From Hyphodiscus hymeniophilus (lineage: Eukaryota > Ascomycota > Leotiomycetes > Helotiales > Hyphodiscaceae): a stretch of 64,000 nt of DNA. This document shows, in pieces, positions 53,577 to 64,000 of the stretch (the stretch's first letter is position 1; each line of letters begins with the position of its first letter). The stretch spans positions 124,001 through 188,000 of the forward strand of contig VNKQ01000003.1 in NCBI GenBank assembly GCA_016508695.1, in the 5' to 3' direction. The notes below the pieces were generated by a model. It had not been told where the DNA came from. It worked only from the letters and a program-made list of their open reading frames with translations, and made no database searches. A program made the translations under genes and the position numbers.

Positions 53577-56500
53577 TCACTCCGTGCGATAGAATTTCTT
53601 GTACAGTAAATGAAGGAACAGGTTGACGTTCAATCTCATACCGCCCTCAAATAGATCCATGTACTGGTGATTGGCAAATTGAGCAGCTAATAGCGAATCC
53701 ATAGGGACTTGAGCGCTGGCGCCGGGTATTTGAATACTTCCTTTACTGCCTTCAATGAAGAAAACTCCGACTTCGTCACATGAGATTGTGAGGTTGATTT
53801 TATCCCACTCCTTATCACTGTGCCCCTTCCACGAAACAAGGACACCTTTGTCTGACAGAGTTCGCGCCGAATACTTGAAGGATCCAAACTTGGGCTTTCG
53901 ACCAGAACGCTCGAGTTCTTTCTCGTGGTTGTATTGCTTTGAAAATGGCATGAGGAACCGCTTCTTCCTGATGCCACGTTAGCTTGAATCGTTTGGAAGG
54001 AGAAAAGTTTTACGTGCCCTTTTTTCTGTAAAGTCATCATGGCTTGCTCAATATAGTTGTCATAACTTTTCCTCTGCGACTCGAGCCACTCTGCCTTCTC
54101 AGCCAGATTTCCTAAGGTCAATCGAACACCTTCGAGCTCACGTTGTCGTTGAACACGTCTGCGGCTCTTGGTTCGGATATCGAGAGCAATGGCGTTCAAG
54201 ATATCCTGATAGAAATTGTGTCTTGAGATCCTACCCATCTGTTCGAGATTCATGATGTTCTCAAGTGCCGTCCGCTTCAACTCCTTGTATGACATGGATT
54301 TGATGTCAACCAGGGTATTCGCATCCGAGTATGCGCCGCGGGTGTTGTTCCCTTCAGCAAATTCCTCTCGTAGTAATGAATGCCACTTGTTGTCGTCCTC
54401 CCGAGTTACAGGTCGGACAAGGATCTCCATAAGATTGGGACCTGACTGGACTCGGATGATGTACAAAACACAACGCTTTGTTTCCATGAATAGAGCCTTA
54501 ACATCTGCTTCCGGATCATCAATGTCGTGGAGCTTTGGGTTCAAATTCATTTGAATTTCGGTTGACGTAACCCCCAACATTTCCGCCTCATTATTCTTCG
54601 CACTTCCAAGTTCTTGCACAATCTCTCGTAGCATATCATCTCGATTAGGGCAGATATGAGGCAGGTCAGCTGCGATGAGGTTGTGGATTGAGAAAATGTC
54701 GGCCATCTTAATGTAGAGCGTGGGCTTTGTACGAGCATAGAGATCGTTGAACTCGTCGATATCAAAGGTGTTCTCTGCATCTGGGACAGAAATTATGTTG
54801 GAAAATATGAGGCTCATCCGTTTGATCGCATCACCGACATAAGCGTTCAAAGGTTGGAGATAGATGTTCTCTCCACCGAAAAGCCTCCCAGATGCGACCT
54901 GATTCAAGACCTTTGCCACCTCTCCCAAGTTACGCTTCTGGAGTGGAGTCAGCTGTTTCTCAACAACGCCCATTGATTCCGGAGAAGTAAGAGCAGGCTG
55001 AAGGTAGAATTTCCACAGCCAGTGGCCAACAATTAACAGCAGATGTCGTTGCGGTTCTCGTGGGAAGTGTTCTACCAAGGACTCAAACATCTGCTGGCAC
55101 ACAAATCGAATACCATAGGGCATTTTGTGCAAGAGGCCGTCGAGTGCGAGAAGGAACTGGTCGGAGATTTCACGAAGATCCCGCAAATGATCAATGAACA
55201 TGTCGCGGGTCTCCGGATCTTTGATTGCGATTTCTCGGGGAATTTCAAGTGGTCTCTGGCTAGGTCTACCAGTTCGAAGTTCCTCGTTATTGATCGCTGA
55301 TCGATATATTTGCATTGGGTCACTCTCCAAGTCTAGTGCGGGATCTTCAATGATATTGGTAGTGATCAAAGGTCCAAGAATCTCGCGCAGATACTTTCGG
55401 TCGCGTGGTGAGCGAGTGTAATTGGCAAGAAGCTTGCTCCAGAAGAAGTTGCCTCGCATGTATTCTTGGACATTGTTTACCCCATCGACTTCTTCCTTGA
55501 CCGACCGAGCAATGAGTTTCAGAAGATAGTACTCTTCTCTTCTTTTTTGGGCGTATCCAAACAGACCCATCATTAAGGTTTCGATCCGCTTGCAGTCTCT
55601 CTCCGCGGTACCCTGCTCTCGAATTCGTTTGAAGAGTCGGGCAAGATATTGAGGTTGCGTTTGCAGTGTAAAGAAAAGCTGTTGGTACGACTCAAGCTTC
55701 TTCCTGGAATTCTTGTTTAGCGCCTTGAGATCAAACTGGTTACCAGATACCATTGATGTGTTGACCAATAGGTTTCCAGAGTGGCCGCCGAAGTTCTTCT
55801 GATGCTTCACAACCTCGTCCAGAGTGATCTTGTTCTTCACTAAGAGCGCTATCTTGATATCCAACTGATCAATGTATTGTTCGGCCATCTCGTTTTGCCG
55901 TACCTGCTGAACAACAGTCTTCCGCAGTCGCTCGAACTCGATCTCCTCGTTGAAATCAAAATCACTATCATTCAGAAGATGAACAAAGTTCTTGACAGTG
56001 TTAACGGGAGGATTCTTTCCGGTCGTCAAGCTTTTGTAGGCCTCTCCTTGCAATTTCCCACGAACAAAGCTTTGAAGCTTGACGACTTTCTCCATATTCT
56101 CCTTGAAGAAACGTTGTTTCTCGGCAAACTTGAGACGGACCAAGAAAGCCTTGGCAGCTGCCTGAGTGGCGATGATATATTCTTCTTCGGCTTCCAATTC
56201 TCCCAGCACCATGCCGATGTCATTTCGCAGAAGTACAGCACGTAAAAGGGCTTGCAATTGTGAAATTTCCGCAGAGTGCGATCGAAGTTCGTCGAGAAGA
56301 GTTTCCGTTCGCTGTCGAAGAAGGCCACCCCTTGCAAACGATTGTAATCTGGTGATATTTGGAATTTGGGCAGCTAAGGCTTCGTAATCTGCAGTTACTC
56401 TTTGACGGAGCAGCATTCCTCGTACCAGCCTCTGCATATCTAGAACAGACGGCTGTTCCCTCTGCAACTTCGACAAAGTGGTAGCTACCTCTCGCCGGAC

Positions 56501-58642
56501 AGCTGCTGCACGAATGAAAGCCTGGATGGCCGAGAATTGAGGCGAATGGACTTTTAAACCTTGCTTCGTGATCTCAACCTGCTGTCGAATGAGATTCCCC
56601 TTCGCCACTGCCTGAAGAGCTCTCCAAATGGGGGTTGATGCTTGGAGCGCTTCTCGCTGACGCAACATCTGATTTCGGGTCAGCATGGCTCGCGAGAAAG
56701 CCTGTATCGCACTGATCGAGGTCTCTTCCTGCGATAGCCGGTCATGATCTCTGGTTACGTTGGTTCTAACCAACATTCCCCTGACAGCTGCCTGCAAGCT
56801 CTTGATTGGACCCGCCACTGCTTTCGTTTCCCTTGCCTGCGCAGCGACATGTTTTCGAGCAAGAAATCCTCGAATGGTTGCTTGCAGGTTCTTTACAGCA
56901 ATTCCCTGATTCAACAATTGTGATCTGGTGATGCGTACCTCGTCTCGAGCCTTCTTGGCTCTAATCAAGCTTTGTAATTTCAACACATCGCCCTCTCTGC
57001 TCTTCCAGAAGGATTCCTGGTCGTGTTGACGTTGTCTAACGAGAAATCCACGCGCGTGACTCTGTAGATTGATAGCGAAATTACGCATGTTCAGGCGATA
57101 TTCGGCAATCTGTCTTGAGAAGTCACCGCGTATCCTTGATTGCAGTTCCACAACCAGGGCTTCAGAGTCCCAAAGTCTTTGCATCGTATCCCCGAGTTGC
57201 ATTCGGACAGCGGCTCCTCGAATCTGTGCCTGAAGTTCCAGAACGGTCATTGCGTTTTCACCAAGCTCTCGTTCGATTCGATCCTCCTCGCTTTCCACGG
57301 GTTCTGGTTCGGGTTCCTCCACTCCAAAATCTGCGCCCATGTTTCCAAAACTGGGCATACTGATACCAGCTTTATCCAGGCCTTTTTGCATCGCTTCCAG
57401 CTCATGATGCTCGAATTCCAGTTGGCCAACAAGATTACCAATCCTGAAGTCCACAATTCCTTTCCTAAACAGAAGCCAGCTGAGAGCGTGTATGCAGTAG
57501 ATCACTTTCGGCGTGTTCTTCTTCTCGTATAAATCGATGAGCTCGAAGCGGAATAGGTCCGGCAATTCAATCTCAGCAAGGAAACGGAAGAATATCGCGA
57601 TGTTGTCTGAATGTCGATACTGGAGCCTGGGATGACGAAAGATTCGTAGGCGACGTTCCGGGTAAAGAGAATCAACTATTTCAGCTAAAGTCACTCCATC
57701 TCGTAACGCCTCCTCTAGCTGAACAATCGGGGGTATAGGTCTCTTGAGAATATCCTCGATCCATTCCTTTGCTTCACCGATGTGACATAGATATTCGTAT
57801 GCTTGCAGAAACTGCCGTTGTTTGTCCATCCAGTTTCGCCCTTCCCACCCATAGCCAATTTTTCTTTCATTCAACGCTACATCTGTCTTGCCAGCTCGCG
57901 CTGTATCACTTCTTTGCAGTCTCCGCCGTCCATGGAGACCAACGACTTCTTGAGCGGGATTTGTGATACTGAAGTCGTCCGGCGAAGCATTTTGAGCGAA
58001 CTTGGAGAGAGTCCGTAACTGGCTAGTCGATGATTTCTGCAGGTCTTGGAGATCTGGAGCCGTCAATGGGCTGTGTTGATGCTGAGTGGTCTGACTCCGG
58101 GACGTCAGACTTAAGGAGTCGGTGCGACTAAGAACCATCGAATTGGGACGAATAGATAAGGTCCGTGGAGTGGGTGTTGATTTATAGTCCTCTGTGTATG
58201 CACGGCTAAGTATCGTGGAGTTCAGTTGAGCAGAGGGTTGCGGGTTTGGAGTCCGTGTATATTCCTCTGCGTACGACATCTTTGGGACATCCACACTGTA
58301 TCCGCGACTATGTGGTCCTTCTTGATTTCTGACGGGCGAAGAAGCCGCAGGCGGTTGAGGGAGAGGCCGCAAAGACTGGCGCACATTCTTGTATGCGCTC
58401 TCTGGGCTGTTCCGCGTTTCGATAATGGAATGAGACATGCCCGTTGCTTCGCTCTGCCCTCGTTTGTGGCCGGCGTATCCGCTAGATGTTGTTGATGAAA
58501 GTGTGCTTGTGCGACTTAGATTGAATGCGCCGGATGAGTTTGAATAAGCAGTTGACACAGTCGAGGCATTCGAAGGCTGCCGTTTCGCCGGCGAGGAATA
58601 TTCGGCAGTTGGAGTTGGGCGAAGAGTATATCGGTAAGACAT
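53577..58642 (-). CDS. IQGAP-family scaffold (Rng2/Iqg1-like)
   Basis: Two exons (58642-54018 and 53967-53577) give 1671 residues. The start is the only early ATG (MSYRYTLRP). Order: disordered Ser/Pro/Tyr N-terminus (1-260); calponin-homology domain (~276-396, with WIEDILKRPIPPIVQLEEAL); about 14 IQ-like calmodulin-binding repeats (~480-960, e.g. LQAQIRGAAVRMQL, LQSHARGFLVRQR, LQATIRGFLARK, MQRLVRGMLLRQR); the RasGAP-related domain (YLLKLIARSVKEEV, NPQ-like region, FNDLYARTKP); and the RasGAP C-terminal domain completed by exon 2 (RFLMPFSKQY, FGSFKYSA). It should organise actin, myosin and formin at the cytokinetic ring or septum. The 50-nt intron appears to start GCACGT; GT at 54013 with a later AG is the alternative. 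Confidence 0.96.
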
Positions 58643-59620
58643 CACGACGTTTGAAGGTGGTGGTGAATGAAGTTCTCGCCGAGTCTTCAAATACGAGATT
58701 CACTCTATTACCTGCATATGGGCGAAGGCCACCTGGGGGGCCGCGCGAAGCTGGGTTGGCCACAATCTTCGTTGAGGGCACGAAGAAAACGCGGTAAGAG
58801 TCAAGAGTATCGCGGTATCTGATTATGATCGGATATGTAGCGCACAGCGCAAGCAGCAGCGGCGATAGAGGATGAAAGAAGAGGATGATGATGATGATGA
58901 GCAAGGAATGCAGAAGAGCTGAGAGGTGTTTCAACTCGTGGATAGTAACAATCAAGTTCGTGTGGGGTGGGTTTTTGCTAGGGGAGGTTGTTTACTCCGT
59001 AAGGATTTGTTTACTTTCGGATTGATGCCTCAGATATAAGACATCAAGTCGTCATCGGGTAAGGAAAACACCATAAATTCCCCCATCTGAATGAATATTG
59101 AGCTGAAATCGTGTCTACAAACAAATTGACTTAATTCCGACAATAATCCACACTCAAGTGTCCACGCCTGATGCTCTCTGGGGTGACTTTTCAGTGTACT
59201 TGGGTCGTTGCTAATAGTCTCCTGTGAAGTTCGCGGTCGCCCGGCCTGCTTCTTGTTCAATTGCGTCAATCTTGCTTTTTAAATGCTTCGTAGTTATAAA
59301 GACAAGAGAGCCACAAAAGCACAAGGAGTCTTTCCAAAGAGCATCCCAAGAGCTGTTGGAAGTCGACTAAGTCGAGGAGACATTCACTCGCTCATCGGAA
59401 CGGAATATCATTTCGCCTAGCCTACGCGCACTTATCTTAGCGTGTTTTTGAAATTTTGAGGAAAATCCCATTTTCGCGGTCGGTATTCTTCTCTTCTCTC
59501 TTGGGCGAAGTCTACTTCCACCCGTCGACCCAAGTTTTTGTTCACCCCGCAAAATCACGTCGACTATCTCATTTACTACTCTTTCTATCTTGCTTTTCTC
59601 ATTCTCGCAGTTTTCTCAAG
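58643..59620. promoter_or_regulatory. Divergent promoter region between IQGAP and IMP dehydrogenase
   Basis: Both flanking genes are transcribed outward from this 980-bp region. It contains a GATGAT microsatellite at 58882-58900. The ~150 bp before the IMPDH ATG are pyrimidine-rich (TTCTCTTCTCTC and TTTCTATCTTGCTTTTCTC), as often seen at strong housekeeping fungal promoters. No coding feature is supported. Confidence 0.5.
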
Positions 59621-61490
59621 ATGCCTCACACAAACGGCGACTCCACGGCTGCGTCGTCTTTCTTTGGCAAGACTATGGACCACACAAAGGCTCTCGAAGT
59701 GCTCAAGCAGTATGAAGAACGCGATGGGCTCGATATCCAAAGCTTGCTTGATTCCAAGAAGCATGGTGGCTTGACTTACAATGATTTTCTCGTTCTTCCA
59801 GGTTACATTGGCTTTGCTGCTTCCGAGGTAACTCTTGACTCCCCAGTCACGAAGAGAATTTCCCTCAAGATCCCCTTCGTCTCCTCCCCCATGGACACCG
59901 TTACCGAACACGAGATGGCTATCCACATCGCTCTGCAAGGAGGTCTGGGAGTTATTCACCATAACTGTTCTCCAGATGCGCAGGCAGAGATGGTCCAGAA
60001 GGTCAAGAGATACGAGAACGGCTTCATCCTCGACCCCGTTGTCCTGAGCCGCGATACAACTGTTGGAGAAGTCAAAGCTTTGAAGGAGAAGTGGGGCTTC
60101 GGAGGTTTCCCCGTCACTGGTAAGCAAAATTCTCCATTCAATTTTACCACTTTCATGATTATTCAAATTTAAAATAACTTTCGTTCATCCGTATTGACCG
60201 CAAGGTCGTGGGGAATCAAATCTATGCTCTTTATGAAACAAGTGCCAATCCATCCACTTTACCTCAGTGTTATAGCCTTCAATTTCTGACTCGTGCGCTA
60301 CAGAGAACGGAAAGCTAGGCTCCAAGCTCATCGGCATCGTCACCAATCGTGATATCCAATTCGAAGATGACCTCAATCAACCCGTATCTGCTGTCATGGT
60401 TACTGACCTTGTCACCGCAAGCTATGGCACAACCTTGTTGGAAGCAAATAAGATTCTTGCAAAGTCCAAGAAGGGAAAGCTCCCAATCGTGGACTCGAAC
60501 GGCAACTTCGTTTCCATGATCTCGAGATCCGATCTTACAAAGAACCTCCATTTCCCATTGGCCTCTAAGCTTCCACATTCCAAACAGCTCATTTGCGCTG
60601 CGGCCATTGGTACGCGGCCTGAAGATAAGATTCGTCTGCAGAAACTGGTCGACGCTGGTTTGGATATCGTCGTTTTGGACAGCAGTCAAGGAAACAGCAT
60701 GTACCAAATTGAGATGGTCAAGTACGTCAAGGAGAAATTCCCAAAACTGGACGCAATTGGCGGAAACGTCGTGACTCGTGAGCAAGCAGCCTCTTTGATT
60801 GCTGCCGGTGTTGATGGTCTACGAATTGGTATGGGAAGTGGCAGTGCTTGTATCACCCAAGAAGTCATGGCTGTCGGTCGTCCTCAAGCTGCTGCAGTTT
60901 ACAATGTTAGCTCATTCGCTGCGAAATTCGGTGTTCCCTGCATTGCAGACGGTGGAATCCAGAATGTTGGCCACATTGTTAAGGGTCTCGCGCTTGGTGC
61001 GAGCACAATCATGATGGGTGGTCTTCTTGCTGGTACGACCGAGTCACCTGGAACATCCTTCGTCAGTCGCGAGGGTAAGCTTGTCAAGGCCTATCGTGGT
61101 ATGGGAAGTATCGACGCTATGCAAGACAAGAAGGCTGGTTCTGGCGCCAAGGATAGCCAGAAGAGTAATGCTGGAACTGCCAGATATTTCTCTGAGGGTG
61201 ATAGTGTTTTGGTTGCTCAGGGTGTTGCTGGTGCAGTTGCACACAGAGGGTAAGCCCACTATGTAATGATGCTAAACTGTCGCATTAACAATCATAGATC
61301 CATCACTAAATTCGTCCCTTACCTCGCTGCTGGTCTGAAGCATTCGCTCCAAGACTGCGGAAAGAAAAGCCTCCACGAATTGCACGAATCCGTCAAGTCT
61401 GGCAGCACACGATTTGAGTTAAGAACCGCAAGTGCACAACTCGAGGGAGGTGTCAATATGGAGAGTTATGAGAAGAAACTTTATGCGTAA
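59621..61490 (+). CDS. Inosine-5'-monophosphate dehydrogenase
   Basis: Three exons (59621-60119, 60304-61249, 61298-61490) give 545 residues, the usual length. The enzyme oxidises IMP to XMP with NAD+, the rate-limiting step of guanine nucleotide synthesis, in the cytosol. Visible are LTYNDFLVLPG and IPFVSSPMDTVTEHEMAI of the barrel, a CBS pair (ENGKLGSKLIGIVTNRD; VSAVMVTDLVTAS; KKGKLPIVDSNGNFVSMISR), the active-site loop GMGSGSACITQEVMA with catalytic Cys at about residue 349, GGIQNVGHIVKGLALGAS, and the flap YRGMGSIDAMQ. The first intron (184 nt) is the longest I resolved. The target of mycophenolic acid is this enzyme family; nothing in the sequence shows resistance. Confidence 0.97.
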
Positions 61491-63269
61491 ATATGATGAT
61501 GGGTACATGCATGGAGAGTCGTCAAAAGTGCATGGGGGAGTTTTTGATCTGGCCGGAGTACTGGCGATTGTCTTCTGATTCGCACTACAGAAGTAGATAG
61601 TCTCGTGCCACATGCTCACGCAGGAATATAGTGCTTTACAAACCTCGCTTTACGCTTTCCGATCTTCCTTCGCCATCAGTCAGATGTTTCACACTAATAG
61701 GCCAAGTCTAAGTGCTGATGAAGCGGGGTACTGCGAGGCTCCACAAACACTGTCCGTTCTTGCTCTGGGGATACTTGTGGCTCTAGAGTAATGCCTGCTT
61801 CTTAACATATTCTGTGGACCCAATCGCACCAAGAGACTAGCGCAACTTTGTAGTATTTAACGACAGACGACCACTTCGAAAGGACCGACAACACGAAAGG
61901 AACACTAGCCCGATTACGCTCTTCCGCTCTGAGCTGCTCCGCCAACTCTGGTGTCTTCCATGGCGAGACAATCGCGCTGCCAGTACATGGATAACGTCTG
62001 TTTGTATGAATACTTGGAAGTGCTGGGCTACTTATTGCATCTGAGAACGACCTTTCTGCTAATTGATGCCGGAAGGATTTTCGTTGTCGATATTGTTGTC
62101 GACATTGACTGCGACATTGACTGCTGCCATAGTCCCAGCTAGCAACAACAATGCTAGTGCATCCAATTACTCCCCCGCTCCATAGATTACTGCCACCGAT
62201 GATCAATACTGGAGATTCTCACTTTTGCACGAACTCCACAGCAGCATCAGTAACAGGAAGGCTGTGGAAGTTGTCGTCTTCGCACTCTTCAGCTCTCAAG
62301 GACGATCGAGCCAGCTTTTCCCGGTATGGAAGAAGCGAGAATGAAAAGGGGGTGGCTAGGGTGGTAGCAAGGTCGCGTGGCCGTACTCTCGTGGCCCCCT
62401 CTGCTTTTTTTTTCAGTCGCTTCAACTTCAAGTACGATCCTTCGAGTGTGTCTTGTCACTGTACAATCAAAGTCAATTTGGTGCGACATGCCTGCCGATA
62501 GTGCTTTTCCAGTGGAATTGATATCCAACAGCAATGCGGCAATCCCTCGAATCCTACCAAGGTACCTGTAAGCCACTGACCTCTAACGCTTCGGAGTTGG
62601 GACCTAATAGCAAGCCCTCGGCACTTTCGATTGGCAAGAGAATCTGTGTCTACTATGACGCTACGGGCAAACATACGAAGGAGGTAGAAGTATGCTGCAT
62701 CGTTTTTGCTAGCAGAACGGTACAAGCACAACTCAGCGCTGTTTCAAGCAAAGATCGCTCTCGCAGGATCTTCTAGAAAAGAGATTGTCAGCGAGAAATG
62801 CTAACAGAAACAAGTGTATCATGTGCAATTTCCATTGTCGTTGGTCGGAATGCAGTAGAGAGTCACGGGACGTTGTACGAGTGTACGATGGCTTTGATAG
62901 ACGCTACGCGGGACTAGCCTTTTTGGGCTCTCCAAGGAGCGAAGCCTTCTCCGCATCGACTCAGGACAACGGCGACTACTGAGATCGAGTTGTCACTGCA
63001 CGCCGTCAGCCCCTTCTCAGCCCACCGCAAACCTTATTGAGGTTATAAATCAACACACCAGTGGGATTCTGTAGGCATCGCGGTCCCGATTCTCTGGGAA
63101 TGTACGATATGGCCAATCAGACGGCCTTGTTGGGACGTGATTCAGGTACGACCGGTATAATATCTGGATTGTGCGTCATGTCCATATATCCTATATAAAG
63201 GTCCAAGTTCTGTTCAAGTAGAACAAACTCCATTGTGACTATCAAATCGTTCATCCAAGAGTATATACC
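61491..63269. other. Intergenic region between IMPDH and PAF-acetylhydrolase-like gene
   Basis: 1.8 kb with no supported gene. Short frames overlap in all directions. Around 62087-62130 there are degenerate GTCGACATT / GCGACATTGACTGC repeats. Confidence 0.5.
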
Positions 63270-64000
63270 ATGTTCTTTCACAAAGTTTCTCTCCAGATTC
63301 TTGCACTTTGCTCTTTCCACCTCGCGTCGAGCTCGCCGACGCACAATGTCAAACTCCTCCCCAAACCAAGTGGCCCGTTCGATGTCGCCATAAACACCAT
63401 GGAATTGATTGATCACGGCCGTCTCGACCCTTTCGCGCCCACCAACACCTCTCGTCGAATGATGGTCTCAGCGGTCTATCCCGTCGAAAACTCCCACTCC
63501 AATTGCCGCTACCCTTATATGCCACCTTTCACAGCTAAGACCGAAGACGAGATTTTTTCCTTCCTCCCCGCTGGGAGTTACGAATCCCTTTTCTTGCAAG
63601 TAGGCTGCAGCTCGAAACCCCTCGCGGATGCGCCTCTGGTTCTCTTTTCGCCGGCCCAGGGCAACAACCGCCTGGACTACGGCCTGATTGCATCTAATGT
63701 GGCCTCTTACGGCTTTACGGTCATCACGATGGACCATCCATACATCGCAGATCTGGTCGAGTTCTCCGACGGATCCTACATCTTGGCGGCGCCCATTACT
63801 GCGATCAACCTGCAAGAAATAATCGCAGAGGGCACCGCGGCAATCGTTGTCCAAGCGCAAGATACTTCTTTCGTTCTCGACCAACTCGCCAATAAAACCC
63901 TACTTCATCAACTCATCCCCGGCAGAACCTGCGAACTGGACGCCAGCAGCGTGGCTATGTTCGGACATTCGTTCGGCGGAGCTACCGCTGCGGTCGCCAT
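63270..64000 (+). CDS. Secreted alpha/beta hydrolase, platelet-activating-factor acetylhydrolase-like (3' end cut by window edge)
   Basis: An open frame runs from an ATG at 63270 to the window end (243 codons). The first ~21 residues (MFFHKVSLQILALCSFHLASS) are a signal peptide. It continues with HNVKLLPKPSGPFDVAINTM, then LVLFSPAQGNNRLDYG, which resembles the oxyanion region, VASYGFTVITMDHPY, and the nucleophile elbow GHSFGG at about residue 235. This order matches fungal secreted PAF-acetylhydrolase/lipase-like proteins. They hydrolyse acyl esters; the natural substrate here is unknown. The Asp and His of the triad would lie beyond the window. Confidence 0.88.
   Translation, partial: MFFHKVSLQILALCSFHLASSSPTHNVKLLPKPSGPFDVAINTMELIDHGRLDPFAPTNTSRRMMVSAVYPVENSHSNCRYPYMPPFTAKTEDEIFSFLPAGSYESLFLQVGCSSKPLADAPLVLFSPAQGNNRLDYGLIASNVASYGFTVITMDHPYIADLVEFSDGSYILAAPITAINLQEIIAEGTAAIVVQAQDTSFVLDQLANKTLLHQLIPGRTCELDASSVAMFGHSFGGATAAVA

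Overview
The window is nuclear DNA of a filamentous ascomycete (Pezizomycotina). A Leotiomycetes-like fungus is my tentative guess from protein resemblance only. The evidence is as follows: most genes carry short introns (about 46-184 nt) with fungal GTRNGT-like donors and CTRAC-like branch points; genes lie on both strands without operons; and the families are fungal (Zn2Cys6 and forkhead regulators, DUF7918, Rtc1, Nej1, an IQGAP of Rng2 type, GH5 and GH28 secreted glycosidases). I reconstructed 16 complete protein genes, two genes cut by the window edges, and one decayed gene. Nearly all exon joins were checked by reading-frame phase and by restoration of conserved motifs.

Left part (1-15.5 kb): a truncated aldehyde dehydrogenase (-), a secreted GH5 exo-1,3-beta-glucanase (-), a Zn2Cys6 regulator (+) and a Myb/SANT-like protein (+). 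The Myb-like gene has about 5.5 kb of gene-free DNA upstream and about 5 kb downstream. Middle part (20-30 kb): a SAM-dependent methyltransferase pseudogene (-), then the convergent pair RTC1/WDR24-like (SEA/GATOR2 subunit, +) and NEJ1/XLF-like (end-joining factor, -), then a secreted GH28 exopolygalacturonase (-) with a cluster of CreA-type sites upstream.

30-46 kb: a forkhead regulator (-), the splicing factor Cactin (-), a divergently transcribed DUF7918 gene (+), and a protein joining two cyclic-nucleotide-binding domains to an F-box and leucine-rich repeats (-). A gene-poor stretch follows, holding a tandem array of GTCGAC palindromes. 46-64 kb: a mitochondrial Bax-inhibitor/GHITM-like protein (+), MsrA (+), a flavin 2-hydroxyacid oxidase ending in a peroxisomal-type tripeptide (-), a two-repeat cysteine-rich secreted protein (-), an IQGAP (-), IMP dehydrogenase (+), and a truncated secreted PAF-acetylhydrolase-like hydrolase (+).

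This is mostly ordinary chromosomal gene content, not a single cluster or system. The least explained items are the CNB-CNB-F-box-LRR architecture, the repeated LGxIGGK/TDDE tail of the Nej1 protein, the two-repeat cysteine-rich surface protein, the decayed methyltransferase locus, two GC-AG introns, and the GTCGAC array. I found no tRNA, rRNA, CRISPR array or intact transposon.
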